Part shown: positions 50,664 through 62,410 of the stretch, one piece after another | Position numbering within the stretch: the first letter of the stretch is position 1 | How the letters are laid out: each line of letters opens with the position of its first letter | Origin: Candidatus Desulfarcum epimagneticum | GTDB lineage: Bacteria > Desulfobacterota > Desulfobacteria > Desulfobacterales > CR-1 | Direction: 5' to 3' | Length of the DNA: 64,000 nt | Assembly: GCA_900659855.1 (NCBI GenBank) | Contig: CAACVI010000001.1 | Span: 49,179 to 113,178 of the forward strand | Notes under the pieces: model-generated | What the model was told of the DNA's origin: nothing | What the model saw: the letters and a program-made list of their open reading frames with translations, nothing else | Database searches by the model: none | Made by a program: the position numbers and the translations under genes

Positions 50664-52250
50664 TTACCGGGATTTGGAAACCCGAATATCCGAAGGGTTC
50701 GGGGGAAGCCAGCGGGTTCCCCCTTTGAAACCGTATGCCCGGTAAAAGTAATAGGTTTTCACCGGCTCTTTGTCCGACCTCCGGGGATAAAACACGGGCT
50801 TTCTGAAGATGTCCAGCTCCCCCGCCGGCTCCACCCTTTCAAACACCTGGCCCAGCCTGGCGAGATGATCGCCGGGCCGTTCGGTCACCCCCACAGCGTT
50901 CCGGCCCATGAGGTCGGCGTCGTTTTGCCAGTAGTCGTACACATTGGGCCGCTTCCACCTGTTGATGGAAACCGTCCGGGGCCGTCCCGGGACATAGAAA
51001 GCCAGCTCGCTGGCCATCTGGTAGGAGAGCCCGAAGACAAAGGCGTTTTCGGGGGCCGGCATGGTCTTTAAAATTTCATGGGCCCTCGCCCCGGCCTGGG
51101 GCCAGCCGGATATCTCCGTGGCCGTGCGGTCCAGTTTTCCCGGGACCGGCAATACCGGCCAGGCGGTGTGGAGAAGAATCAGCCCGGAAAACAGGCACGC
51201 TGTGGCAACGGCCCATTTCCATATCCTTTGGCGTCCGGGTCCCGGCTCCCCCGCCGGAGAGAAAGGCCGGGAGGCGCGGGAAAAAAACGCCGCGACCATG
51301 ACCGAAGCGGAGAGATAGGCGGCCCCGGGCCAGTTTCCATACACCCGGGTATGGAGGCTTAAGAGCGTGAAAAACGCGAACATGGGAAACGATGTGAAGA
51401 ATAGAAAAGACAGGGTCTCGTTTTTCATCATCTCCCTTTTCCAAAGAAACCGGCCCCACGCCGCCAGGACCAGGATAAAGACAAGGGGGGAAAGCAACGC
51501 CGCCTGGGAGGCGAAAAAGTCGCCGATATATCGCCAGTGAAGGGCCGGGGACTCGTTGGCCCCGCCGATGTAAGCCACGTGGCGCAGGGAGTTCCAGTCG
51601 TTTTGGGCGTTCCAGATGACCACGGGCGCAAACATCAAAAGGCCCAGCGCGACCCCGGCGTAAGGGCGGATTCCCGCCAGTCTTTTCCGGCGCGGGGATG
51701 ACAAAAGCCCGTAAAGAAAGGCCGATGGGAGAAACAGGACCATGGTGTATTTGCTCAGCATCCCGAATCCGAACCAGAACCCGCAGGCCAGCCACTGGCG
51801 CCACTCGTCTTTTTCATACGCCGCCGCGCCGTGATAGACCGCGCCCGCCCAGGCCGCGGCCTGGAGGCCGTCGGGGGTGGCCAGAAGGCCGCCGACGTTG
51901 AACTCCGGAATGCCCTGGGTGAGCAGGGCCGTGTAAAAGGCGGCTTTTTTGCTGATCCATCGGCCGGAAATGGCCGCGAGGAACAGGGAGGCCGCCAGCA
52001 TGGACAAAACGGAAGGGAGCCTCACCCCCATTTCAGAGTGGCCCAGAAGCAGGGTCCCGCACTTGATGGCCCAGGCCAGGAGAGGCGCCTGGTCATGGTA
52101 TCCCATGGCCAGGTGGCGGCTCCACTGCCAGTAGTTGGCCTCGTCCGGGGCAAGGGGAAAGGTCTGGGAGTAAAAAAAACGGAAGACCGCGCAGCAAAGG
52201 ATCCATATCACGGCCGCCCGGAAATATTTTTTGTCGTTGTCCTCAATCAT
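50664..52250 (-). CDS. ArnT-like/PMT family glycosyltransferase
   Basis: A 528-residue membrane glycosyltransferase of the GT39/GT83 type that uses polyprenyl-phosphate sugars; the acceptor is unknown. About eleven to twelve hydrophobic segments are visible. Near the N-terminus, FPLAPDEANYWQWSRHLAMG carries the conserved acidic periplasmic-loop motif (DEANY) used for catalysis. HDQAPLLAWAIKCG follows. The C-terminal periplasmic domain is about residues 370-528. It differs from ArnT proper in length and could modify lipid A, protein or other glycans. Remnants of the palindromic repeat flank it on both sides. Confidence 0.85.
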   Translation of the reverse strand: MIEDNDKKYFRAAVIWILCCAVFRFFYSQTFPLAPDEANYWQWSRHLAMGYHDQAPLLAWAIKCGTLLLGHSEMGVRLPSVLSMLAASLFLAAISGRWISKKAAFYTALLTQGIPEFNVGGLLATPDGLQAAAWAGAVYHGAAAYEKDEWRQWLACGFWFGFGMLSKYTMVLFLPSAFLYGLLSSPRRKRLAGIRPYAGVALGLLMFAPVVIWNAQNDWNSLRHVAYIGGANESPALHWRYIGDFFASQAALLSPLVFILVLAAWGRFLWKREMMKNETLSFLFFTSFPMFAFFTLLSLHTRVYGNWPGAAYLSASVMVAAFFSRASRPFSPAGEPGPGRQRIWKWAVATACLFSGLILLHTAWPVLPVPGKLDRTATEISGWPQAGARAHEILKTMPAPENAFVFGLSYQMASELAFYVPGRPRTVSINRWKRPNVYDYWQNDADLMGRNAVGVTERPGDHLARLGQVFERVEPAGELDIFRKPVFYPRRSDKEPVKTYYFYRAYGFKGGTRWLPPNPSDIRVSKSR

Positions 52251-52286
52251 GATAAATCCGTAAAAAGTCGTTTGGGCGGCGTCGCA
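52250..52286. repeat. Remnant of dispersed palindromic element, copy F
   Basis: GATAAATCCGTAAAAAGTCG followed by TTTGGGCGGCGTCG aligns to the outer end of copies B and E. It starts at the glycosyltransferase start codon and ends 25 bases before the pyrG stop. Confidence 0.6.
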
Positions 52287-52310
52287 AGAGACACAGGGGG
52301 CGGCGTTTTT

Positions 52311-55264
<2,954 letters not shown>

Positions 55265-55315
55265 TCAAACATTCTGGTTCATAAAGATGTTGCGGGGTTG
55301 ACTTTTAAAACGCAA

Positions 55316-55344
55316 ATGATACTCTGATTCATCTGTGATGTCAA
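55316..55344 (-). promoter_or_regulatory. Sigma70-type promoter for eno-pyrG
   Basis: On the minus strand, TTGACA, a 17-base spacer, then TATCAT, with the start near 55310 and a leader of about 57 bases. It lies in the 145-base divergent region with the wHTH-like gene. Confidence 0.6.
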
Positions 55345-55397
55345 GACACGCCCGGGTCAAAAATCTCATTTTTATTGTTTTTCGCCAAGGAGGCCCT

Positions 55398-55820
55398 ATG
55401 AAAAATCGTTCCATGCACGGCCAGGCCCATTTGTTTGTGGCGGCCATTCGGATTCTTGAGCATCAAAGCAAAAAAACCCCGGCGCTGGACGACATATGCG
55501 CCATGCTGTCCATCTCACCGGAGCGGGGGCATTTCATCGCCCGCAAACTGGCGGATATGGAAATCATTAAAAAAATTTCCGGGGGCTATGAAAACCGTTT
55601 TGTCATCGACCGCCACCTGAATATTGAAGAGATCCCCCGGGATGATCCCCTGGACGACATGGACAAAGAAATCAAAAAGTTCATGGACGCCCGGCGCGGG
55701 CGCTCAAAAAAAATAGAAAAAATCAGGCTGGAAGGCGAAAAAAGAAAGAAGGCGCTTTTCGACGGCATCGGCGCCCGGATTAAAAAAGACATCAAAGAAA
55801 ATTTAAACCCCGGGGGTTGA
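55398..55820 (+). CDS. Winged-helix-like conserved hypothetical protein
   Basis: A 140-residue protein from the ATG at 55398 (AAGGAGG upstream). Residues 1-70 look like a winged helix-turn-helix: HLFVAAIRILEHQSKK, ALDDICAMLSISPERGHFIA, and KISGGYENRFVIDRHLNIEE as a wing. Residues 75-140 form a Lys/Arg/Glu-rich helix (KKIEKIRLEGEKRKKALFDG). A DNA-binding role is plausible but inferred only from the fold pattern. It lies one base upstream of thiN and is surely cotranscribed with it. Confidence 0.65.
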   Translation: MKNRSMHGQAHLFVAAIRILEHQSKKTPALDDICAMLSISPERGHFIARKLADMEIIKKISGGYENRFVIDRHLNIEEIPRDDPLDDMDKEIKKFMDARRGRSKKIEKIRLEGEKRKKALFDGIGARIKKDIKENLNPGG

Positions 55821-55821
55821 C

Positions 55822-56460
55822 ATGCGAGCGGTTATTTTTGCCAATGGCCCGCTTAAGGATTTCTCCGGCGTCCAAAGCCGCCTTTTGCCCGGGGATTATC
55901 TGATCGCCGCCGACGGCGGAATCCGCCACATGATCGCCCTGGGCGTCTCGCCGGCGGCGGTGATCGGAGACCTGGATTCGTTTCCCGAAGACGTCGCGGG
56001 CCAGGCATCCGGAGCGGAGATGATCCGGCATTCCCCACGCAAGGATGAAACCGACCTGGAGCTGGCCATACGGCTCGCCATGGAAAGAGGGGCCGAAAAG
56101 GCCCTGGTATTCGGGGCGCTGGGAAGGCGGTGGGACATGACCCTGGCCAACGCGCTGATCGGGGCCATTCCGGATTTTGACAACATGGATATTCGGCTCA
56201 TTGACGGAAATCAGGAGATCCGGGTTCTTAAGGAAAACCGGACCCACCTGTTTTCCGGGAAAAAGGGAGAGATGATTTCTTTGATCCCCATATGCGGACA
56301 CGTCCGGGGAATCACATCCACAGGGCTGGAATATCCCCTTGAAAACAGCGCCCTGGAATTCGGGAAAACCCGGGGCGTCAGCAATTCTTTTTCAGGGGAA
56401 AAGGCCTCCGTTCATTTCAGAACCGGCCTTCTTTTATGCGTCTCCGGGATCAGGCCATGA
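55822..56460 (+). CDS. thiN: Thiamine pyrophosphokinase
   Basis: Transfers pyrophosphate from ATP to thiamine, giving the cofactor TPP. The 212 residues have ANGPLKDFSGVQSRLLPG and the acidic motif IAADGGIRHMIALGVSPAA near the N-terminus, then IGDLDSFPEDV and DETDLELAIRLAMERGAEKA (metal/ATP-binding Asp and Glu). They continue with LVFGALGRRWDMTLANALI, and end with a TPP-binding C-terminal domain (STGLEYPLENSALEFG). It forms a two-gene unit with the wHTH-like gene and ends at a strong hairpin. Confidence 0.92.
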   Translation: MRAVIFANGPLKDFSGVQSRLLPGDYLIAADGGIRHMIALGVSPAAVIGDLDSFPEDVAGQASGAEMIRHSPRKDETDLELAIRLAMERGAEKALVFGALGRRWDMTLANALIGAIPDFDNMDIRLIDGNQEIRVLKENRTHLFSGKKGEMISLIPICGHVRGITSTGLEYPLENSALEFGKTRGVSNSFSGEKASVHFRTGLLLCVSGIRP

Positions 56461-56494
56461 GCCCGGAGATGGTCGGCGCGTTCCATTTAAAACG

Positions 56495-56534
56495 CCCGGG
56501 CCCGATTTGGGGGGCGGGCCCGGGACGGGTTTTT
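56495..56534 (+). terminator. Intrinsic terminator after thiN
   Basis: A ten-base perfect stem CCCGGGCCCG/CGGGCCCGGG with loop ATTTGGGGGG, followed by ACGGGTTTTT. Its 3' end touches the stop of the opposing gene. Confidence 0.75.
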
Positions 56535-57702
56535 ACTGGTCATCCGCGGCTATTTTATCCCGGACAAAAATATAGGAGCTGTAACGGTTCTTATTCTCCA
56601 CAGTCAGAACAGTGGCCCCCATGTCCAGGCTCACCTGCCATGCCGAGTTGGGGTTCTGGGCGGTGGTGGTGGAGGACCAGAGCTTGGTGGCGGACCCGAT
56701 GTTTAAAAACGGGTATATGCCCAGAAGCTGAGTGGCTTCCCTGATCTCTTGACATGTGGTCCGCCCCGAGGGAGGGGTGTCGCCGGGCCGGTTGCTGACG
56801 CCGGATTGGCATTGGGCCAGGGGGAGTTTGTCCGGGCTGCCGTCCGGGTCCGGGTTGGTGTAATAGGCCGTGGTTGCGTCGTTTCCGCTGAAATCCACCA
56901 GGGTGAGAAGCTCCCGGATGTTGGGCACCCGCCAGTCGTCGGCGGCCGAGCCGTCCATTAAAGCCCCGCCGCATTCCCCCTGCGCCACGTACCGGGCCGC
57001 CTCCAGGGCGTGCTCCCATTTAATGTCTCCCGACACCCCGGTGTAGGAGGACAGCGCCCGGATACGGCAGTTGACCTGGCGGGTCCAGACCAGGCCCGTG
57101 AGGTCGTCAATGACGATTCCCCGGGTCAGAGTGTTGTCCCCGGTCCGCGTCTTGATGATAAAACGGGGCGAAGTCCCCGCCGGATACCTGGAGCCTTTCT
57201 GCAATTGCCCGTCCTGCCCGACATGAACGCCGTTCGGCCCTCCCAGGTCATTGCATTCCACCCTTACATGCTCGGCGCTGGCCGTGATATCCAGGGGGTC
57301 GGTTTTTTGAAAACATTCGTTGGCCCATCCGGTGGCCTGGACGCCGGTCATCGCCGTGCCCTTCAGTCTTCCCCAGGAGCCGGTTTTCAACCCCCAGAAA
57401 TATTTCCCGGACGCCACGTCGCCCGGCTCCGCGGCGGCGGTATCCGGATTTTCCAGGACCGGGGCCGCTCCCATCACCTCATTGATGGTCTTGCCCCCGG
57501 TGGCAGGGCCATAGTCCTGGTCGTTGACGGTTTTTTGGGATCCCGGGGCCCCGTTGTCCAACCGGTTATAGATATCCTCAAGGCTGTATGTCGAATGGGC
57601 GCCCGGAGCCGCTGTGGGCTGCACATCCCCCGCGAACACGGGCGAAACGATAAAGAGCGCTCCCAGAATTCCTGTCATGGCTTTCACGATTTTGATGTTC
57701 AT
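56533..57702 (-). CDS. Exported DUF1566-type protein
   Basis: A 389-residue secreted protein from the ATG at 57702 (GGGGAGAGG upstream). It has a typical signal peptide (MTGILGALFIVSPVFAGD around residues 9-26) and a Ser/Gly/Ala-rich segment. The C-terminal half has the DUF1566 pattern: DLTGLVWTRQVNC, WRVPNIRELLTLVDFSG (about residue 255), KLWSSTTTAQNPNSAWQVSL and YSSYIFVRD. Such domains occur in surface proteins and adhesin-like assemblies. It is not known to be catalytic. Next to it, on the same strand, is another exported protein with unusual repeats. Function unknown. Confidence 0.8.
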   Translation of the reverse strand: MNIKIVKAMTGILGALFIVSPVFAGDVQPTAAPGAHSTYSLEDIYNRLDNGAPGSQKTVNDQDYGPATGGKTINEVMGAAPVLENPDTAAAEPGDVASGKYFWGLKTGSWGRLKGTAMTGVQATGWANECFQKTDPLDITASAEHVRVECNDLGGPNGVHVGQDGQLQKGSRYPAGTSPRFIIKTRTGDNTLTRGIVIDDLTGLVWTRQVNCRIRALSSYTGVSGDIKWEHALEAARYVAQGECGGALMDGSAADDWRVPNIRELLTLVDFSGNDATTAYYTNPDPDGSPDKLPLAQCQSGVSNRPGDTPPSGRTTCQEIREATQLLGIYPFLNIGSATKLWSSTTTAQNPNSAWQVSLDMGATVLTVENKNRYSSYIFVRDKIAADDQ

Positions 57703-57900
57703 AACCTCTCCCCTTTTGCTGTTGAAATATGGCGCCGGCCCTTCTGGACCGCCCGGGCATGGCAAACGATGGGCCTGCGTTTTTTCAAAGGCCTGATATA
57801 AATGCTGTATTTAATTTAAATCCCGTCTTTTTTCAAGTTTTTTTTCAATCCCTGGTTTGATCATTCCCCGGGTTAAAATATCGGGGCGCCCGCAACCGGA

Positions 57901-58434
57901 TCACTGGAACCGAATCCAGCCCACATTCTGGCCCCACGCGTCGCCCGCCAGATTCCCGTTTTCATCAATGGTGACCGCCGGGTAGCCCTGGGGGCTGAAA
58001 TTGATCCAGCCGACGGCGTGGTTCCAGGCATAGCCGCTTAAATCCGAATTTCCCTGGGCGTCGGGCTCTGCCCGGTTCACTCCCCAGCAGGCGGCGTTGA
58101 AATTCTGATTGTCGTCATAATAGGGACGCTGATCCTCAGCCCGGGCCGAGCAGTTCGTGGACCCGAATTTGATCCACCCCACGGATTCCCCCCACGCGTA
58201 TCCCAGAAGATGGGTGTCCAGGACCCTCACGCCGTCATAACCGACCGGGGCGAATTCGATGTTCCCGATAGGGGATTTTGCCACAGAGGCCAAAACCGGA
58301 ATGCCCGGCGGCGGCGTCGAATCCCCCGCGAAAATTTCATCCTCGGGAAGAGAGGCGCCCTCGCATCCCGCCAATATCAATATAATCAAGGATATCATGA
58401 CAAATATGCCGGGAAAATATTTTTTGTCTGCCAT
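57901..58434 (-). CDS. Lipoprotein with GYAW-VGWI repeats
   Basis: A 177-residue lipoprotein from the ATG at 58434 (GAGGAGA upstream) with lipobox ILAGC. The mature part holds three units of the form aromatic-Ala-Trp...Val-Gly-Trp-Ile-x-Phe: GYAWGESVGWIKFG, GYAWNHAVGWINFS and GDAWGQNVGWIRFQ. An approximate alternation with PYYDDNQNFNAACWG lies between. The tail ends at the last repeat. The units resemble those in Gly/Trp-rich surface proteins; I do not recognise a named family with confidence. No enzyme motif is seen. Confidence 0.75.
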   Translation of the reverse strand: MADKKYFPGIFVMISLIILILAGCEGASLPEDEIFAGDSTPPPGIPVLASVAKSPIGNIEFAPVGYDGVRVLDTHLLGYAWGESVGWIKFGSTNCSARAEDQRPYYDDNQNFNAACWGVNRAEPDAQGNSDLSGYAWNHAVGWINFSPQGYPAVTIDENGNLAGDAWGQNVGWIRFQ

Positions 58435-58573
58435 TTATAATCTCTCCTCATCAAGAAAGTTAATCATTTTAAAAATATCGCGCCCCCGTGTCTTTGGGCT
58501 TCATAACAGATTTTTATTTGTTTTAAAAGAAATAATTCATCCCCGGAATGCGGCGACGCCGTCGGAAACCGTG

Positions 58574-60565
58574 TCAAAATCCCTGGGAATGGCTCTTTTC
58601 AAGGGCTTTGGCCTGGTCCCTGAGTCGGGCGGCTGTTTCAAAATCCAGCGCTTTGGCGGCCGCGCGCATCTCCTTTTCCAGGTCCGACAAAATTTTTTCA
58701 ACGTCGCCCGGAACGTCGCCGAAAGCGTCCCCTTCCGCCACGGCGCCGGCCTCTTCCCCGCCGGCCTCATGGTAATCGAAGATCGGGGAAATTTTCTTGG
58801 AGATCCCCATGGGGGTCACGCCGTGTTTCCGGTTGTGCTCCCTCTGGATGGCCCGGCGGCGTCCGGTTTCATCCATGGCGGTTCTCATGGAGCGGGTGAC
58901 GGAGTCCGCGTATAAAATCACCCTGCCATTAACGTTCCGGGAGGCCCGTCCGCCGGTCTGGATCAACGAGCGGGCGTCCCGGAGAAAACCCTCCCGGTCC
59001 GCGTCCAGAACCGCCACCAGGGACACCTCGGGAATATCCAGGCCCTCCCGAAGCAGATTGATCCCGATGAGCGTGTCGAATTTTCCCATTCTTAAATCCC
59101 GGATGATATCCATCCGCTCCAGGGCGCCGATATCCGAGTGGAGATATCTTGTTCGGACGCCCAGCTCCGAGTAATATTCGCTGAGATCCTCCGCCATTTT
59201 CTTGGTCAGGGTGGCGGTCAGGGTCCGCTCGTTCCGCTCCGCCCTTTTTTGGATTTCCCCGAAAAGATCATCCACCTGGTTTTTCGCGGGCCGGACTTCC
59301 ATCCGGGGATCCAAAAGCCCGGTGGGCCTTACGATGAGATCAACGACCGCGTCTTTCCCGTCCTCCATTTCATAGGGCCCGGGGGTGGCCGACACATAGA
59401 CCACCCGGGGCGTTCGCTGTCGGGTCTCCTCAAATTTCAGGGGCCGGTTGTCCAGGGCCGACGGAAGACGAAAGCCGTGTCGGACCAGGGTCTTTTTCCT
59501 GGAGCGGTCCCCGGCGTGCATGCCCCTCAACTGGGGAACGGCGATGTGGCTCTCATCGATGAATGTCACGAAATCATCGGGAAAATAATCCAGCAACGTG
59601 GGCGGCGGCTCCCCCTCCTTCCGGCCCGTCAGGTGCCGGGAATAGTTTTCAATGCCGCTGCAATAACCGATCTCAAGCATCATCTCCAGGTCGAAACGCA
59701 CCCTCTCCTCGACGCGCTGGGCCTCAATGAGCCTGTTTTCGACCCTGAATCGGTCGATTCTTTCTTTCAACTCCGCCACGATGGTCCTGACGGCCCGGTC
59801 CAGGGTCCCTTTGGGCGTCACATAATGGCTGGCCGGAAAAATGACCGCCTGGTCCATTTTTTGCGTCACCGTCCCCCTCAGGGGATCGATTTCGGAGACG
59901 CCCTCGATCTCATCCCCGAAAAATTCAATTCGGATGGCCCGGTCTTCCTCATAGGCCGGAAATATTTCCACGCGGTCTCCCCGGACCCGGAAGACCCCGC
60001 GATGGAAATCAATGTCGTTTCGCTCGTACTGCATGGACACAAGGTCCGCCATGAGACGCTCCCGGCTCATCTCTGAGGCGTTTTCAACGTTCACGCGCAT
60101 GCCCAGGTAATCTTCCGGCGCGCCAATGCCGTAAATACACGAAACACTGGCCACCACCACCACGTCCCGTCGGGAAAGAACCGAGCGGGTGGCCGAATGG
60201 CGCATTTTGTCGATCATCTCATTGATGGACGAATCTTTCCATATGTAGGTGTCGGTGGCGGGAATGTAGGCTTCCGGCTGGTAGTAGTCATAATAGCTGA
60301 CAAAATACTCCACCCTGTTTTCCGGAAAAAGGGTTTTGAACTCATGATACAGCTGGGCCGCGAGCGTTTTATTCGGCGCCATCACCAGGGCCGGTTTTTG
60401 AATTTTTTCAATGACGCCGGCCATGGTGAACGTTTTTCCCGAACCCGTCACCCCCAGAAGAACCTGGCTCTTTTTCCCGGCCTTTAAACCGGCGCTCAAG
60501 GCTTCTATGGCTTTGGGCTGATCTCCTTTCGGGCTGAAATCAGATACTATTTTAAAGGCGTTCAT
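58574..60565 (-). CDS. uvrB: Excinuclease ABC subunit B
   Basis: Damage-verifying helicase-like subunit of nucleotide excision repair. From the ATG at 60565 it is 663 residues, close to the usual 670. Motifs: Walker [21 protein letters not shown] near residue 35, the beta-hairpin [20 protein letters not shown] near 85, DEXD-type [15 protein letters not shown] near 330, helicase motif [22 protein letters not shown] near residue 535, and the C-terminal UVR domain ([20 protein letters not shown]). The longer open frame reads back into repeat copy C, so I start at 60565. No ribosome-binding site is evident. Confidence 0.96.
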   Translation of the reverse strand: MNAFKIVSDFSPKGDQPKAIEALSAGLKAGKKSQVLLGVTGSGKTFTMAGVIEKIQKPALVMAPNKTLAAQLYHEFKTLFPENRVEYFVSYYDYYQPEAYIPATDTYIWKDSSINEMIDKMRHSATRSVLSRRDVVVVASVSCIYGIGAPEDYLGMRVNVENASEMSRERLMADLVSMQYERNDIDFHRGVFRVRGDRVEIFPAYEEDRAIRIEFFGDEIEGVSEIDPLRGTVTQKMDQAVIFPASHYVTPKGTLDRAVRTIVAELKERIDRFRVENRLIEAQRVEERVRFDLEMMLEIGYCSGIENYSRHLTGRKEGEPPPTLLDYFPDDFVTFIDESHIAVPQLRGMHAGDRSRKKTLVRHGFRLPSALDNRPLKFEETRQRTPRVVYVSATPGPYEMEDGKDAVVDLIVRPTGLLDPRMEVRPAKNQVDDLFGEIQKRAERNERTLTATLTKKMAEDLSEYYSELGVRTRYLHSDIGALERMDIIRDLRMGKFDTLIGINLLREGLDIPEVSLVAVLDADREGFLRDARSLIQTGGRASRNVNGRVILYADSVTRSMRTAMDETGRRRAIQREHNRKHGVTPMGISKKISPIFDYHEAGGEEAGAVAEGDAFGDVPGDVEKILSDLEKEMRAAAKALDFETAARLRDQAKALEKSHSQGF

Positions 60566-60626
60566 ATTTTTTACACAACTTTTTACCTTTACACCATATG
60601 ATTTTGTTTTGCAACTGATAAAAGAT

Positions 60627-60776
60627 GATAAACTCGTAAAAAATGGATCAGACGGCATCGTAAAAATTCGATATACAAGGCGTAGTGGTTTTTTGAGAGT
60701 GAGGCCATACATGTAGTATGCCGAACGAACAAAAAAACGCTGCAACGCGGTAGATCGGATTTTTTACGATGTCGTC
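60627..60776. repeat. Dispersed palindromic element, copy C
   Basis: About 150 bases between uvrB and cysS, in the opposite orientation to copies A and B. It starts GATAAACTCGTAAAAAATGG (shared with copy E) and continues ATTCGATATACAAGGCGTAG. The core (GAGAGTGAGGCC/GCCGAACGAAC around ATACATGTAGTAT) has drifted and is only partly paired. It ends GATCGGATTTTTTACGATG. Confidence 0.88.
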
Positions 60777-60793
60777 AAAAGATGAAAAATCCG

Positions 60794-62236
60794 TCAGCCC
60801 GATATTTCCCAGGCGGTCCCGTCTGGCCGGTCCTCAATGGCGACGCCCATCTTTTCCAGCTCATCCCGGATGCGGTCCGCCTCTTTCCAGTTTTTTTCCT
60901 TTCGCGCCAGGCTCCGGGCCCGGATCATTTCTTCCACCCGGGCGCTGTCCACGGCCTTTTCTTTCAAGACCCGGGCCTTCATGTCGGCGAAATACTGCGC
61001 CGGGGGGTCCGCCAGTATCCCCAACACGCCGCACATCCTCAGGATATCGTTTCTTTTGGAGGCGACGGCGCCCCTCATCCGGCCGGCGGCCCCGTCCATT
61101 TCCCGGTTCATGTCCCGGACCGTGTTGAAAAGAACGCCGATGCCCCGGGCTGTGTTGAAATCATCGTCCATGGCTTCGGCGAAATCCATCCAGGGGCGGC
61201 CGCCGTCTTTTTCGCCTTTCCCGGCGCCGGCGCCGGAGGGCGCGGCCGCCTGTTTTTCGGCGCGAAAAAGGGAGCGGCGGATTTTGTCCAGACCCGCGGC
61301 GGCCTCCTCCATGGCTTTTTCACTGAAATCAATGGGGCTTCGGTAATGGTTTGAAAGCAAAAAAAGCCGGACGCAGTCGGGATGCCAGGTTTCCAGGACA
61401 TCCCGGATGACCGTGAAGTTTCCAAGGGACTTGGACATTTTTTCGCTGTTGATGTTCACAAAGCCGTTGTGAACCCAGTATTTGGCGAACGTTCCGCCGA
61501 AGGCCCCCTCGGACTGGGCCTTTTCGTTCTCGTGGTGGGGAAACACCAGGTCCATCCCCCCGCCGTGAATGTCAAAGGTTTTTCCCAGGATTTTTTTGCT
61601 CATGGCCGAGCACTCAATGTGCCATCCCGGTCTTCCGGGGCCCCAGGGGCTTTCCCAGCTGGGCTCCCCGGGCTTGGAGGACTTCCACAGCGCGAAATCA
61701 AAGGGGCTCTTTTTCCTTGCGTCCACATCCACCCGGGCCCCGGCCTCCATGTCCTCGAGCCTCCGGCCGGACAGCCTGCCGTATTCGGGAAAGGACTCCA
61801 CATGGAAAAACACATCCCCCCCGGCCCGGTACGCCATGTTCCGGCCCATCAGGATGTCGATGATCTCGATGATAGAGTCGATATGCTCCGTGGCCCGGGG
61901 CTCAAAATCGGCCCGGATGACGTTCAAGGCGTCCATGTCCCGGTAAAACTCGTCGATGTAGCGGTTCGAGACCTCGGCAAAGTCCACGCCCATCTCCCGG
62001 GCCCGGTTGATGATCTTGTCGTCGATGTCGGTGAAGTTCCGGGTGTGGGTCACCTCAAAGCCCCTTTCCCTGAAGTGGCGGGCGATGACATCGAAAACCA
62101 CCACGGACCGGGCGTGTCCGATGTGGCAGGAATCGTACACGGTGGGGCCGCAGACGTACATGCCCACCCGGCCCGGCTCCACGGGCTCGAAGACCTCTTT
62201 TTTTCGGGTCAGGGTGTTGTAAATGCGAATGGTCAT
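60794..62236 (-). CDS. cysS: Cysteinyl-tRNA synthetase
   Basis: Class I synthetase charging tRNA-Cys. The 480 residues have the HIGH region YVCGPTVYDSCHIGHARSVV (about residues 27-46, zinc-ligand Cys), the zinc and binding region GRPGWHIECSAMSKKILG with IHGGGMDLVFPHHENEKAQS near residue 230, and KMSKSLGNFTVIRDVLE with KMSKS near residue 270. The C-terminal DALR-type domain follows. Nothing is missing. Confidence 0.97.
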   Translation of the reverse strand: MTIRIYNTLTRKKEVFEPVEPGRVGMYVCGPTVYDSCHIGHARSVVVFDVIARHFRERGFEVTHTRNFTDIDDKIINRAREMGVDFAEVSNRYIDEFYRDMDALNVIRADFEPRATEHIDSIIEIIDILMGRNMAYRAGGDVFFHVESFPEYGRLSGRRLEDMEAGARVDVDARKKSPFDFALWKSSKPGEPSWESPWGPGRPGWHIECSAMSKKILGKTFDIHGGGMDLVFPHHENEKAQSEGAFGGTFAKYWVHNGFVNINSEKMSKSLGNFTVIRDVLETWHPDCVRLFLLSNHYRSPIDFSEKAMEEAAAGLDKIRRSLFRAEKQAAAPSGAGAGKGEKDGGRPWMDFAEAMDDDFNTARGIGVLFNTVRDMNREMDGAAGRMRGAVASKRNDILRMCGVLGILADPPAQYFADMKARVLKEKAVDSARVEEMIRARSLARKEKNWKEADRIRDELEKMGVAIEDRPDGTAWEISG

Positions 62237-62410
62237 TTTTTTATCCGTGTGTGTGAAATTTTTGCGGCGCTGTCTGTTTTTAAGGCGCCATTCGGGCGAT
62301 TATTAAATGCCGGGCGAAAGGCGAGGCGCCGAAATCCTTCTTTTATTAAACCATCGCCTTTTTAACTTCAAGTTTTTTTTCGGGAAAAATCGTTTTTGGG
62401 CCCGGGAGGG

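Noticed and set aside
60566..60745. Longer N-terminus for uvrB.
   Set aside because: It reads into palindromic repeat copy C and is absent from the family; the ATG at 60565 gives the normal start.
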